Shown: piece by piece, positions 34,164 through 43,637 of the stretch
How positions within the stretch are numbered: the stretch's first letter is position 1
Layout of the letters: each line of letters begins with the position of its first letter
NCBI RefSeq assembly: GCF_030812295.1
Contig: NZ_JAUSSK010000001.1
Location: 434,001-498,000 of the forward strand
Reading direction: 5' to 3'
DNA: 64,000 nucleotides
DNA from: Luteibacter jiangsuensis
GTDB taxonomy: Bacteria > Pseudomonadota > Gammaproteobacteria > Xanthomonadales > Rhodanobacteraceae
Program-made: the position numbers and the translations under genes
Notes under the pieces: model-generated
The model's database searches: none
What the model was told of the DNA's origin: nothing
What the model saw: only the letters and a program-made list of their open reading frames with translations

Positions 34164-37058
34164 CTATTCAGCTAGTTGGTTATTCAGGCCTGAGAGCAGG
34201 GTCTCGACTTCCAGGGCAAAACCGGGCAATTGGGAGAGGGCGTCGTTCGCCTGTTCCGTATGCAGGGACTCAAGCAATTGCTTGCCCTGGCTAAGTAATG
34301 CGCCATCGTTAAACAGTTGTAGGGCACCAAGCAGGCGATGCAGGCTCAAGGATGCCGCCGCCGCGTCGTCCATTTCGACGCAACGGTGTAGTTCAAGCAG
34401 GTCGTCGCGACTGGCGCTGGAAAAGGCCTGCAGCATTTCGGCGTACAGACCCGCCTCCTCGTTACCGCCGGTCAGTCTGGCCAGCTGTACGGCGTCGGAA
34501 GCATGGGGTATATGGGCACGCGCGGATGCCGGTTGTTCCGGCAACCACTGGCGGATTTTCTGGCTGAGCGGGAGTAGTTGCAGCGGTTTGCTCAGGGTGT
34601 CGTCCATGCCGGCGTTGCGGACGCGCACGGCCTCCCCGGCCAGGGCGTTGGCGGTCATGGCGAGGATGGGAAGCCGTCGTTGGCGACCGGTCTCCGCTTC
34701 GTACTGGCGCCATGCCATAGCGAGTTCGTATCCGCTCATCAAGGGCATGTTGCAGTCAGTGAGCAGCATCGCGTATTCGTTACCGATCAGGGCCTCCAAA
34801 GCGTCCCGCCCGTTGTCCACCACTTCGCAACTCAAGCCGAGGATCGCCAACTGCCGAAGGATCAGCTTTTGGCTCACCGGATGGTCTTCGGCGACCAGGA
34901 TGTGCCCGCGATCGACCGGTACACCAGCCAAGAACAAAGGCAACGGATCGGAGTCCGCTATCGCGCCCGACGATAGCCCCTCACCGGTCTCTTGCAATGT
35001 TTCATCGCGCAGCTCGAGTGCGACAAGGCAGGCGCGCACCAGTGACTGCCACTTCAGCGGGTTCGCGCTCAGGGGCACCCGGTCATCCCCCACCGTCGAA
35101 GGACCTGCATCGCCGGTAATGGCAATGACATGAGCACTGATCAGGGACTCACTGTCTTTATCGGCGGGGTCGATAAACAGCAAGCTCGCCGCCATGCCTT
35201 CGCGTAACGCTTGCGATGGCATGGCTTGTTCCACCGTCATGCCCAAGGACTTCAGGTGCTCGCTCAATGACCTTGCCGTTTCAGCCGAGCCGATCCTCAC
35301 GACCGCATGGCGCCCATGCAGTCCGGCGGGTGCGACGACTTCTCGCCGCACTACAGAGAGGCGGACTTCAACTCCCACCGTCGTTCCCACGCCGGGCTCG
35401 CTGCTCAACTCGACCGCGCCACCCATGAGTTCGACCAGATGGCGGCAGATGGCAAGGCCCAACCCGGTGCCTCCATAACGCCGGCTGGTCGAGGCCTCGG
35501 CCTGGGTGAACGGCTTGAACAGCGTGGCCTGCTTCTCTCCTGGAATACCGATGCCGGTATCCGTGACGCTGATGCGCAAGTGCTGGCGATCGCTCTCGTC
35601 GCCAAGCACGACCATGCGCACGGCTATGCTGCCCCGCTCCGTGAATTTGATGGCGTTGCTCAGCAGGTTCAATAGGATCTGGCGCAGGCGAACGCTGTCG
35701 CCGCGCAAGATGCCTGCGACGGTGGCATCGATAGCAATATGGATGCCAAGGCCTTTCGTCTGAGCACGTGCCGCCATTACGCTTATGACGTTGTCGACCA
35801 ATACACGCGGATCGAATGGCGTTTCGTCCAGCCTGAGATCACCCGCTTCGAGTTTGGAAAAATCCAGGATGTCGTTCAGTACCTGGAGCAATACGTCCGC
35901 AGAATCCTCAACGGCACGTAGAAGCTCACGCTGCTCAGCGTCGATCGGCGTGCGTCCGAGCAATTCAAGCATGCCGATCACGCCATTCATTGGCGTACGG
36001 ATTTCATGGCTCATCGTGGCCAGGAAATCCGCTTTTGCCTTCGATGCACGCTCGGCGACATCGCGCGCAATTCGCAGGGCTTCGTTGCGCGCGTTGAGTT
36101 CGGTCGTATCGATGAAGTAACCAATCAGCCGCACGCTTCCATCAGGCAACTGCTGCGTCGCAAGCGTCGCGCGAATCCAGCGCAGGCCGTCGCGGCCGAA
36201 TGCGCGGAAATCGAGCGAGCGTTGCCCCGGGTCGGTGGTGGCGGGGAAGATCAGTCGACCGAAAGAGGCCATATCGTCGGGATGAATGCGGCCTTGCAAC
36301 ACATGCTCATGAAGCACGTCGCCCGTGCCGAGTAGGTCCACCAATTCCAGACCGAACAGGGCGCGCGCATCGCCGGCGGAAAACGTGAGATGGCGGACCC
36401 CCTGTGTGTCTCTGAGTATGGTGAAGACCACCACGGGGATTTGCTGAACGATGTCGCGTAAACCCAGGTCGGTGATCCGCGCGGCGCGTTCCGCGTCACG
36501 AAACGCCGTGACGTCGATGAGGATGCCGATAGACCCGACGAGTTGCCCGCTCTCCGTGAGGATCGGGCGATTCCATAACAGCGCCTGCCGCGGCATGCCG
36601 TCATCGAATGTGTAATCGATTTCACGAGGGTCGTGTCCATCCGCTGTTCCGCCGAAACCTTCACTCAAGATCGCCGCCGTCATCGCTTCCGCAGCGGCGG
36701 GGTGTTGTCGGTAATACGCATTCGTGCCGACGATGCGTCCATCAAGGTCATGGATGGCCACAGGCGCAAGCAATGCGTCCAGGGCGCCTTCGGAAAACGA
36801 ACGCTGAGCGAGGAGTTCCTCATGCAGGCGCCTGGCCTTGCTCACATGGGCTTGCAGCAGCCAGGCAAGCCCCATCGCCACGACTGCCACCAGGATCAGC
36901 AGCACGGCGAGCACAAGCGTAGTGGCGGAAATAGGGGTCGCCTGATTGTTGATCCAGGTGACTCCATACGATGCGTCGAAGGTAGCGATCCCGGGCAACA
37001 GATGGGGCAGTGTGGTCGGCATATCGCTCCTCGACGCCGCAGTGCTGACTGAGTTCAT
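34164..37058 (-). CDS. hybrid sensor kinase (BvgS/EvgS-like, PAS-HK-REC-HPt)
   Basis: 964-residue inner-membrane kinase. A short extracytoplasmic start, one clear helix (about residues 46-70), two PAS domains (GALDALLAPVAIHDLDG; VFTILRDTQGVRHLTFSAG), HisKA with MSHEIRTPMNGV, HATPase_c (LLNLLSNAIKF, DTGIGIP, YGGTGLGLAI), a degenerate receiver-like stretch, a full receiver (LLTDCNMPLMSGYELA, phosphoacceptor Asp) and a C-terminal HPt domain (SLHRLLGALQLF, His). This is the layout of EvgS/BvgS-type phosphorelays, but without a Venus-flytrap sensor. The divergent regulator at 37191 is the obvious partner. Confidence 0.92.
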   Translation of the reverse strand: MNSVSTAASRSDMPTTLPHLLPGIATFDASYGVTWINNQATPISATTLVLAVLLILVAVVAMGLAWLLQAHVSKARRLHEELLAQRSFSEGALDALLAPVAIHDLDGRIVGTNAYYRQHPAAAEAMTAAILSEGFGGTADGHDPREIDYTFDDGMPRQALLWNRPILTESGQLVGSIGILIDVTAFRDAERAARITDLGLRDIVQQIPVVVFTILRDTQGVRHLTFSAGDARALFGLELVDLLGTGDVLHEHVLQGRIHPDDMASFGRLIFPATTDPGQRSLDFRAFGRDGLRWIRATLATQQLPDGSVRLIGYFIDTTELNARNEALRIARDVAERASKAKADFLATMSHEIRTPMNGVIGMLELLGRTPIDAEQRELLRAVEDSADVLLQVLNDILDFSKLEAGDLRLDETPFDPRVLVDNVISVMAARAQTKGLGIHIAIDATVAGILRGDSVRLRQILLNLLSNAIKFTERGSIAVRMVVLGDESDRQHLRISVTDTGIGIPGEKQATLFKPFTQAEASTSRRYGGTGLGLAICRHLVELMGGAVELSSEPGVGTTVGVEVRLSVVRREVVAPAGLHGRHAVVRIGSAETARSLSEHLKSLGMTVEQAMPSQALREGMAASLLFIDPADKDSESLISAHVIAITGDAGPSTVGDDRVPLSANPLKWQSLVRACLVALELRDETLQETGEGLSSGAIADSDPLPLFLAGVPVDRGHILVAEDHPVSQKLILRQLAILGLSCEVVDNGRDALEALIGNEYAMLLTDCNMPLMSGYELAMAWRQYEAETGRQRRLPILAMTANALAGEAVRVRNAGMDDTLSKPLQLLPLSQKIRQWLPEQPASARAHIPHASDAVQLARLTGGNEEAGLYAEMLQAFSSASRDDLLELHRCVEMDDAAAASLSLHRLLGALQLFNDGALLSQGKQLLESLHTEQANDALSQLPGFALEVETLLSGLNNQLAE

Positions 37059-37190
37059 GGCAGGCTTTGCTGCGCGTTCATGTTACAATTACCACCAATT
37101 CATGCACAAATCATGCCGCGTGCACAGATTTATACGCGGTGGTGATGGCTAAGTTATGGGCTAACCGTAAACCGTAGGGTGAGGTGCGCA

Positions 37191-37823
37191 GTGCGGGTCA
37201 TTATTTCCGACGACCATCCTGTTGTACTGATGGGGTTGAAAGCAGCGCTGCAAAGTTACGGGGACAGGTTCAGCATCATTGGCGAGGCGAGCAATGGCAG
37301 GGAGCTGGCCAGCTTGCTGTCACGCGAACCTTGCGATCTGCTTATCACCGATTTCTCCATGCCGGGCGATCAGCCTTCCGAGGATGGCCTGTCCATGTTG
37401 GCCGGGATACGCGAAAATTATCCGAAGCTTTCCATCCTTGTACTCACGATGCTCCGCAATCCCGCTCTGGTGCAAGGCATGCTTGCGATCGGGGTGGGTG
37501 GCGTCGTCGACAAGATGGCGATGACCCGGGAGCTGATACTTGCGATCGATGTCATCTGCGCGGGACGCATCTATCTCAGCGAACGTACGCGTAAACAGAT
37601 CGAAGAGACGGCGATAGCCAACAACGAGCCGGGGTCGATATCCCCGCGCGAGGCCGAAGTAGTGCGATTCCTGGCGCAGGGCCTTACTGTCTCCGAAATC
37701 GCCCGCCGCACAGGACGTAGCGTGAAAACCGTCAGCCAGCAGAAGCGCGATGCCATGCGCAAGCTCGGTCTGGACGGCGACAAACAGTTATACGACTACG
37801 CCCGCTCCAACGGCCTGTTCTAA
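37191..37823 (+). CDS. NarL/RcsB/EvgA-like response regulator
   Basis: 210-residue regulator. Receiver domain with IISDDHP and the RcsB-like phosphoacceptor stretch LLITDFSMPGDQPSEDGL, then a LuxR-type helix-turn-helix (SPREAEVVRFLAQGLTVSEI, RTGRSVKTVSQQKRDAMRKL). The GTG at 37191 has GAGG at good spacing; a GTG at 37179 lacks this. Divergent from the hybrid kinase with a 132-base shared promoter region containing the direct repeat ACCGTAAACCGTA. The two probably form one phosphorelay. Confidence 0.9.
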   Translation: MRVIISDDHPVVLMGLKAALQSYGDRFSIIGEASNGRELASLLSREPCDLLITDFSMPGDQPSEDGLSMLAGIRENYPKLSILVLTMLRNPALVQGMLAIGVGGVVDKMAMTRELILAIDVICAGRIYLSERTRKQIEETAIANNEPGSISPREAEVVRFLAQGLTVSEIARRTGRSVKTVSQQKRDAMRKLGLDGDKQLYDYARSNGLF

Positions 37824-38167
37824 GAAAGGATAGCCGCCACCGTACGGCTGGTGTCACCTACGCCTCGACCGCCTCGACCGCCTCACGCTCGTGCATCGCG
37901 GCGGCGTGGGCGGCACCTTTCAGCCCGTCTAGGACTTTTCTGATTCCAATCGCGAGGCCAGTCGCTCACATTACGAACCACGAGATGTGACGGCATCGTG
38001 CCCCAGGGCTGAACCAGGAATCCATGCACGTCACACAACGGTTTTCCGCATACCAGGGACGTGTATGTGTCGACGATTACGTCGACGGCAGTCGAGTCCG
38101 CATTTGCCCCCGATAGGGCTTGGCTGCCGGGATTTAGTTGTAACTAGAGAGGGGTAGAGCATACGAG
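37824..38167. other. intergenic region without recognised gene
   Basis: I see no convincing reading frame in these 344 bases. A small stem AGCCG/CGGCT directly follows the regulator gene, and the repeat CTCGACCGC occurs three times at about 37863-37885 in slightly varying form. Confidence 0.5.
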
Positions 38168-38611
38168 ATGCTGCAACACTTCTTGCGCACGGCTGACGCC
38201 ATCGCAATACCCAGTCATCCTGGTCCAATCCAGTTGCCGATAAGGCCACTTATGCCTCCCCCTGTACATGAGGGATTGGCGCTTCAGCGCAGCTCATTGC
38301 TAGACGTGCTGTGTCGCATTGAAAGCCATCTCCATCTCAGTGCTTCATCCACGCTCGGCGCCAGGGAGGTTGCGATGAGACGTGACCTCCACGAACTGGT
38401 GAGCACGGTCGACCCCGAAGACGCTGTGTCGCTCGCCGAAGTTCGTCTACCCATGTTGCGCAGGATTCTATTGGCGGAGTGGGGCGACGCGGCCCTGGGA
38501 GATTATGCCTCGCTCGTCATGCTGCGTTCGGTGGACCGCCTGGTTGCGGTGGACCCGAAAATGCGCGATCTGTTCCGTCGGGCTGTGGTGGCGCTGAAGC
38601 ATCCAACGTAA
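38168..38611 (+). CDS. hypothetical protein, 147 residues
   Basis: I do not recognise this protein. The first 40 residues are Pro-rich; the rest is predicted helical and charged (LLDVLCRIESHLHLS, RRDLHELVSTVDPEDAVS, SVDRLVAVDPKMRDLFRRAV). No signal peptide or membrane segment. GAGAGGGG lies upstream of the ATG. It could start later in the frame. Confidence 0.5.
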   Translation: MLQHFLRTADAIAIPSHPGPIQLPIRPLMPPPVHEGLALQRSSLLDVLCRIESHLHLSASSTLGAREVAMRRDLHELVSTVDPEDAVSLAEVRLPMLRRILLAEWGDAALGDYASLVMLRSVDRLVAVDPKMRDLFRRAVVALKHPT

Positions 38612-38694
38612 AGTTGCCTTCCAGGCCTAAACTGGCCCAGCGTTTTCAGCCGACGGTCGTTTCGTCCACAGGTATCTTCACGGAGTCTCCGACA

Positions 38695-38949
38695 ATGGCA
38701 TCACACGGTATTATCGTATGGCTGATCATCGGCGCAGTAGCCGGTTGGCTTGCCGGATTGTTGGTCAAAGGCGGCGGCTTCGGCGTGATTGTCGACATCA
38801 TCGTCGGCATCGTCGGTGCGTTCATCGGCGGCTGGCTGGCCGGTGTTCTTGGCATCAACCTTGGCGGCGGCCTGCTCAGTTCTATCGCTACCGCGACGCT
38901 TGGTGCGGTGATACTGCTGTTTATCTTACGCCTGTTCAAACGGGCTTAA
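38695..38949 (+). CDS. GlsB/YeaQ/YmgE-family small membrane protein
   Basis: 84-residue, very hydrophobic, Gly-rich protein of the transglycosylase-associated (GlsB/YeaQ/YmgE) family: three helices with IIGAVAGWLAGLLVKGGGFG and DIIVGIVGAFIGGWLAGVLG. Members are inner-membrane proteins induced by general stress. Despite the family name no transglycosylase activity is established. The ATG follows CGGAG and a clear terminator follows the gene. Confidence 0.9.
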   Translation: MASHGIIVWLIIGAVAGWLAGLLVKGGGFGVIVDIIVGIVGAFIGGWLAGVLGINLGGGLLSSIATATLGAVILLFILRLFKRA

Positions 38950-38964
38950 GTCGATAGCGGAGTT

Positions 38965-38997
38965 ACAGAAGCGCCGGCAAAATGCCGGCGCTTCTGT
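38965..38997 (+). terminator. terminator hairpin after the GlsB-family gene
   Basis: ACAGAAGCGCCGGC and GCCGGCGCTTCTGT form a perfect 14-bp stem around AAAAT. No long T run follows, but the stem is the strongest hairpin in this stretch and marks the end of the core region before the peptide operons. Confidence 0.7.
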
Positions 38998-39035
38998 ATG
39001 CCGTCAATCGGATCACACAATGAGCATAACGTGGG

Positions 39036-39051
39036 TGTAGGTTGGCCTACA
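39036..39051. repeat. TGTAGG-CCTACA palindrome, copy 1
   Basis: TGTAGG-TTGG-CCTACA lies in the 260-base gap before the end of the C39 exporter gene. Related palindromes occur at 46976-46993 and 60689-60706. Confidence 0.4.
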
Positions 39052-39208
39052 GTGCAAGCGGCTGATTCTTAAGGCGTCATATCGATGAGATGGTGTCAGG
39101 TATGGAGCAGTAAGTGATGCCAGGAATCTCATTGGCGACAAGGGTTTCGGTCGAGCCTGTATCGGGGTACCAAAGCCTACTGGGCCTAGCGCACGTTGGG
39201 CTACACGA

Positions 39209-41317
39209 TCACGCCGGTTGTTGTACCACGGTACGCTCCGTCACCGGAGCATCCCGCTCACCTACCTCTGGATAATCCAGGTGGATCACACGCTCCGCGG
39301 ACGCGATCGTTTCGGGACGATGCGCGACCATCATTCGCGTCATGTTCAAGGCCGCGACGTTACGGCTGATCAGGCGCTCGTTCACCACGTCAAGATGGCT
39401 GGTGGCCTCGTCGAGCAGGAGCAATTGTGGCCTTCGATAGATAGCCCTTGCCAGGAGGATCCTCTGTTCTTGTCCCGCCGAAAGTGCAGATCCCATATCT
39501 CCGACCAAGGTTTTGTAGCCCATCGGGAAAGCCTGGACCTCGTCGTCAATGGCTGCCAAGCGTGCGGCGTGAACCATTCTCTCTTGGTCGCGGTCCGTCT
39601 CGAAGAAGCAGATATTGTCTTCAACAGAGCCGGAAAAGAGTCTGTCGCTTTGGAGTACGGTGCCACAGATGGAACGGAATCCGCCGCGCCCAATGTCCGC
39701 GATATCAACGCCATCGTAAAGAATGCGTCCCTCGGTCGGTTCCAGAAACCCCAGGATGAGTTTCACGAGCGTCGTCTTTCCGACGCCTGACGGACCCGCC
39801 AAGGCCACGGACTCGCCCGGCTTGATGGTTTCGTTGAAATGGCGAAGGATCCACGGTTCGTCGTCCGCGTATCTAAATCCGACGTTCTCGAACCGAAGCG
39901 CACCAACACGTGTCGGAGAGAATCCCTTTCCAAGATCTTCCTTGGTCTGCTCGGTGATGTCCCGCAAGCGATCCACATGAAGGTCGAGCAGCCGGAGCTC
40001 GATCAAGTTATCGACGAGCGCCGCCGCTTTGAGCAAGAACATCTCGACGTAGGCCACGGCCGCCACGAATGCGCCAATGGTAAAACTGCCGCCAAGCACC
40101 CCGCGCGCGCCCAGGGCGATGATTCCGAGGCGACACAGCCCCATGATAGCTTCGTTTCCCGAACGTGCCATGGAACTGAGGAACTTAACGCGGATCATCT
40201 TGTTGAGCGTGAGCGTGAACAGGGACGTGAACCGGTCCGTTCGTCCGCCATGATCATTGAAGAGCTTGACAGTGGCGATGCCTCTGACCGATTCGATCAT
40301 GAGACTTTCCTGCCGTGCGCTGGCATTGAGTTGCTCCTGATTCGCCAGCATCAGGGGGGTATAGATAAACAGGCGTATGGACCCGTATACCAAGAGGGTA
40401 GATGCGGCTAATAGCGTGAACCACCATGAATAAGCCGAGATGAGCGCCAGTGCGATCAAGGAGGTGCCGCCATCGATGATCGAAGATATGATGTTCGTGG
40501 ACAGGATCGACTGGATTGACTGGATCGAAAGGTAACGAGACAAGACGTCGCCTATATTCCGCTTCTCGAAGTACGGAAGCGGTAACCTGAGCAGGTGATG
40601 GAAGACATCGCTACCCCAGCGCCTTACAAAAGACGCGCTGACCGAGGCGATAGACCAGTCACGGGCTACGCTCAAGGTGGCTTTGAGCAGGATCGCGAAA
40701 GCAAAAAGGCCGCTCAAAAGATAAAGCAGGTTCACATCGCGTGCACCGATTACCCGCTCAATCACCCATTGCAGCAGCAGTGGACCGACGAGACCGGTAA
40801 GCTCAAGGCATACCGCTACCAGCAGGAGTAGTGTGCCGGCACCGACCAGCGAACGCATGATATTCCGCACTTCATTGCCGAAACGCGGCGGTTTTCTGTA
40901 CGCAATGACCTCGAAATTTTCGTCCGGTTCGGCATCAATGGCGTAACCGGAGAACTGACGAGAGAATTCCGCTGCGTCAATCTCGCATCGGCCTTTCGCT
41001 GGGTCATGCACGATGTAGCGGTCGCGCTTGACGCCGTCGAATACGACAAAGTGATTATTGCCCCAATAGAGTATCAACGGTCGGCCGAATCGCTGCAAGA
41101 CATTCGGTGAGCAGCGTATGACCCGTGCTTTCAGGCCGAGATCGTCTACTACAGATGCCGTGCGACGCAGCGACATGCCCGATAATGAGGACGCGTAGCG
41201 CGTGCGCATCCAGCTGAGATCGATACGGTGTCCGTAGTACTGGCCAATCATCGTTGCGCACGCTAGGCCACATTCCGTGATCTCGGCCTGGAGGATAACC
41301 GGCAGTCGCTTCCTCAT
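39209..41317 (-). CDS. C39-peptidase ABC exporter of the radical-SAM peptide operon
   Basis: 702-residue bacteriocin-type exporter that would cleave double-glycine leaders and pump the core peptide across the inner membrane. Peptidase C39 domain: Cys in LQAEITECGLAC, His in GNNHFVVFDG, Asp in VHDPAKG. Six-helix ABC transmembrane domain (about residues 155-430), then the nucleotide-binding domain with GPSGVGKTT, LLLLDEATSHLD and a His switch (AHRPE). The signature motif reads LSAGQ instead of LSGGQ. The ATG at 41317 overlaps the upstream stop as ATGA; longer frames exist. No HlyD adaptor is encoded in this operon. Confidence 0.92.
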   Translation of the reverse strand: MRKRLPVILQAEITECGLACATMIGQYYGHRIDLSWMRTRYASSLSGMSLRRTASVVDDLGLKARVIRCSPNVLQRFGRPLILYWGNNHFVVFDGVKRDRYIVHDPAKGRCEIDAAEFSRQFSGYAIDAEPDENFEVIAYRKPPRFGNEVRNIMRSLVGAGTLLLLVAVCLELTGLVGPLLLQWVIERVIGARDVNLLYLLSGLFAFAILLKATLSVARDWSIASVSASFVRRWGSDVFHHLLRLPLPYFEKRNIGDVLSRYLSIQSIQSILSTNIISSIIDGGTSLIALALISAYSWWFTLLAASTLLVYGSIRLFIYTPLMLANQEQLNASARQESLMIESVRGIATVKLFNDHGGRTDRFTSLFTLTLNKMIRVKFLSSMARSGNEAIMGLCRLGIIALGARGVLGGSFTIGAFVAAVAYVEMFLLKAAALVDNLIELRLLDLHVDRLRDITEQTKEDLGKGFSPTRVGALRFENVGFRYADDEPWILRHFNETIKPGESVALAGPSGVGKTTLVKLILGFLEPTEGRILYDGVDIADIGRGGFRSICGTVLQSDRLFSGSVEDNICFFETDRDQERMVHAARLAAIDDEVQAFPMGYKTLVGDMGSALSAGQEQRILLARAIYRRPQLLLLDEATSHLDVVNERLISRNVAALNMTRMMVAHRPETIASAERVIHLDYPEVGERDAPVTERTVVQQPA

Positions 41318-42423
41318 GCGTAAGCCACACCGTCGACAGAACATGAAGAGAGGTGGCGAAGCCCGTGAACGCGATCGCGCAGCTGCTCCAGGCGCCATGC
41401 GATTTCGCTGTCCCACCGACCATCGAAGAATGGCGGCACGTCACGGAATATCCGATAGCCACTGGTCGCGGCAGCCTCGCGCCATGTCGTCAGTCCGCCA
41501 AGTCGTTCGAGTTCCGCGCCCGCCCTGGCCGCATATTCCGCGTCCGCGAGGCACTCCGCATATTCTTCCGTGCGTTGAAACAGTTCCGTGGCGCATGCAG
41601 TGTCTCCGCAGGCGAGTCTCAGAAGGGCGGCACGGAACAGAATCCTCACCATGACGTGGTCAGGCACAGCGTTAGCGATGGGCACTGGCAGGCGCAGCAA
41701 CTCGATGGCCAACTTTTCCGAAGGTTGGAAGGCGCCTTGTTGCGCCGCCCATACGGCCCTGTAATACATGCCGGCGAGACGGGTCCTGGCATCGGTAAAC
41801 CAGGCACGATTCGACAATCCGGCGTTGACCATGCCCATATCCCTGTGATGGGTGCCAGCGATGATCTGCTGCTCGGCAAACAAAGGATGTTCCTTTCGGC
41901 CAAACAGGCGTTCAATCCGCCGGAAGTGGCGAGTCAGCTCGTCTGTGCTGGAGATGGACAAGTGAAAATACTCGCCGGCGAAGACGCTGGCGGCGAAATG
42001 CCGGTCACTTTCGCTACCTATGCTGACGCCATCGAGAGTCACGCGGCCGTGGATTGCCAGGCGCCGCAGGGCAGCGAGCTTTTTCGCTGAACCTTTCACA
42101 TCGCCATCGATGCGATCAAGCCGGGCCAGGTTTACCCAGGGCTGCACGACCTCGTCCATGGCACGCTCCGCGATCGCGTGCCGGATCTGGTCGATGCACT
42201 CACGACGAGCTGCGGTGGTTCCGGACGTAAGTAACGTCAACAGCGAGAAGTTGTTCTGTACGGCTGAGAACTCGCTTGAGGCGATCTTTCCGCCCCTCTT
42301 GGCAATAGCGGCCGCCTTCTCGATCAGCCCATCCAGCCAAGGCAGTATGGGCTTGCGGGGTGTCCGTCCGGTGTCGACGAGCGAATCGGCGGTGATGAGC
42401 CTGCGAAGATCGATAGTCGCCAT
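41314..42423 (-). CDS. unknown 369-residue protein of the radical-SAM peptide operon
   Basis: I do not recognise this soluble protein. It is largely helical with regularly spaced Ala/Leu-rich helices (LARLDRIDGDVKGSAKKLAAL, split here at LARLDRIDG and KKLAALRRL; ILFRAALLRLACGDTACATEL; DAEYAARAGAELERLGGL) reminiscent of TPR-like solenoids. No signal peptide, membrane helix or metal motif is evident. It starts six bases after the permease stop and overlaps the exporter by ATGA, so it is made with them. It could deliver the precursor to the maturase or exporter, or serve in immunity; neither is shown by sequence. Confidence 0.8.
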   Translation of the reverse strand: MATIDLRRLITADSLVDTGRTPRKPILPWLDGLIEKAAAIAKRGGKIASSEFSAVQNNFSLLTLLTSGTTAARRECIDQIRHAIAERAMDEVVQPWVNLARLDRIDGDVKGSAKKLAALRRLAIHGRVTLDGVSIGSESDRHFAASVFAGEYFHLSISSTDELTRHFRRIERLFGRKEHPLFAEQQIIAGTHHRDMGMVNAGLSNRAWFTDARTRLAGMYYRAVWAAQQGAFQPSEKLAIELLRLPVPIANAVPDHVMVRILFRAALLRLACGDTACATELFQRTEEYAECLADAEYAARAGAELERLGGLTTWREAAATSGYRIFRDVPPFFDGRWDSEIAWRLEQLRDRVHGLRHLSSCSVDGVAYA

Positions 42424-42428
42424 GGGCG

Positions 42429-43637
42429 TTATCTCAGCAGCAACGCCGGATCTCGGCGGACCGTTCGTCGTAGGGTGAGGGAAACCGCTGAAAAACTCAC
42501 GAGTAACATCCCCGCCACTGTTGCGATTACAAGAGATGCCGGCAATCTGGCAAGGCCATATCGTTCCGCCAACTGTACGTTCACGCCGATGGCCATGATC
42601 GTACCAAGTACCACGCCGCTACCTGCCACGAAGAAGTTTTCGCAGGCAAAGAAAAAGACAATATCGCGCCGCATGGCACCAAGCGCTCGCATGATGCCGA
42701 TCTGCCGGAGACGACGATGCACGAGGAAATGAGTGAGAGCAGCCAGTCCGCACGCCAGCATCGTAAGGAGGATAACGGTGATGACGAGAAGCAGCCGAGT
42801 TACTGCCATGTCGGAGGCGAAGTATTCCCGCCGCTTCTGCGGAAGAGTGAACACATCGGCCTGCACATGCCCCGGGTTGTGCAGTTCCATGGCCGAAGCC
42901 GCTTGGGAAAGAGCGTTATCCAGCCGTCCCTTGCGAGCGCGGATGGTAAACGCACCACCGACGTTTTCCTGCTCAATGCGTATCTCACTGACGATGCCTT
43001 CGTCGTCTGTCGGGGCACCCGTCAACTGTGAGCGGAGGTGGCGCACGACACCGATCACCCGCATCGGGTTGCCGTCCGAGTACAGAACCTTACCCAGAGC
43101 GCCGTCATCGGGGAACAGGTGCCGGGAGAGGCCCTCAGTTACGAGTACAGGAAGAACGCTGGAATCCGTCAGGGAATCCGCGGGAGGCGGGTCATTTTCA
43201 CTGAAGGAACGCCCCTGCGTCACGTCGACGCCGAGGGTGTGCGCCAGCCCTTGGCTTCCCTGGAAGAGGTAGGCGGTGATCGAAGTGGAATGACCGTCGG
43301 CACTTCGGCGAACCTCAATCGTGGATGTATTCATCAGGGGAGGCGCACCATACGCGGCCGATTCCACGTCAGGAATTTCGCGCAGAAGCTCCAGGTTTTG
43401 TGAGGCGGTCGAGGGATTGGATGCACCGATCACCCCGATGCTCCGAATGACGCCGATGTTGGCTTCGTCTATGCCAGTCGGCGTTTGCCAGCGGTCTTGG
43501 GTGGCGGCGACGACGGCCATGGCGTTGATGATCACCGCAGTCAAGACAGCAACCTCTAACAGCAAGAGGACGTGGATGAACTTCTGCCGCCGAAGCATGG
43601 CAAGAATGGTGGGAATGATGTCCAGGAATCGGTTCAT
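42429..43637 (-). CDS. FtsX/MacB-like permease (second) in the radical-SAM peptide operon
   Basis: 402-residue inner-membrane protein: N-terminal helix (FIHVLLLLEVAVLTAVIINAM), a large periplasmic domain, and three C-terminal helices with QIGIMRALGAMRRDIVFFFACENFFV. The ATG at 43637 overlaps the first permease stop (ATGA). It parallels the permease at 19067-20299 along its length. Paired FtsX permeases beside bacteriocin genes often give self-protection when joined to an ATPase; none is present here. Confidence 0.85.
   Translation of the reverse strand: MNRFLDIIPTILAMLRRQKFIHVLLLLEVAVLTAVIINAMAVVAATQDRWQTPTGIDEANIGVIRSIGVIGASNPSTASQNLELLREIPDVESAAYGAPPLMNTSTIEVRRSADGHSTSITAYLFQGSQGLAHTLGVDVTQGRSFSENDPPPADSLTDSSVLPVLVTEGLSRHLFPDDGALGKVLYSDGNPMRVIGVVRHLRSQLTGAPTDDEGIVSEIRIEQENVGGAFTIRARKGRLDNALSQAASAMELHNPGHVQADVFTLPQKRREYFASDMAVTRLLLVITVILLTMLACGLAALTHFLVHRRLRQIGIMRALGAMRRDIVFFFACENFFVAGSGVVLGTIMAIGVNVQLAERYGLARLPASLVIATVAGMLLVSFSAVSLTLRRTVRRDPALLLR

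Noticed and set aside
37863-37885. Short CTCGACCGC tandem repeat
   Set aside because: Three imperfect 9-base units only; no spacers of CRISPR type and no link to a gene.
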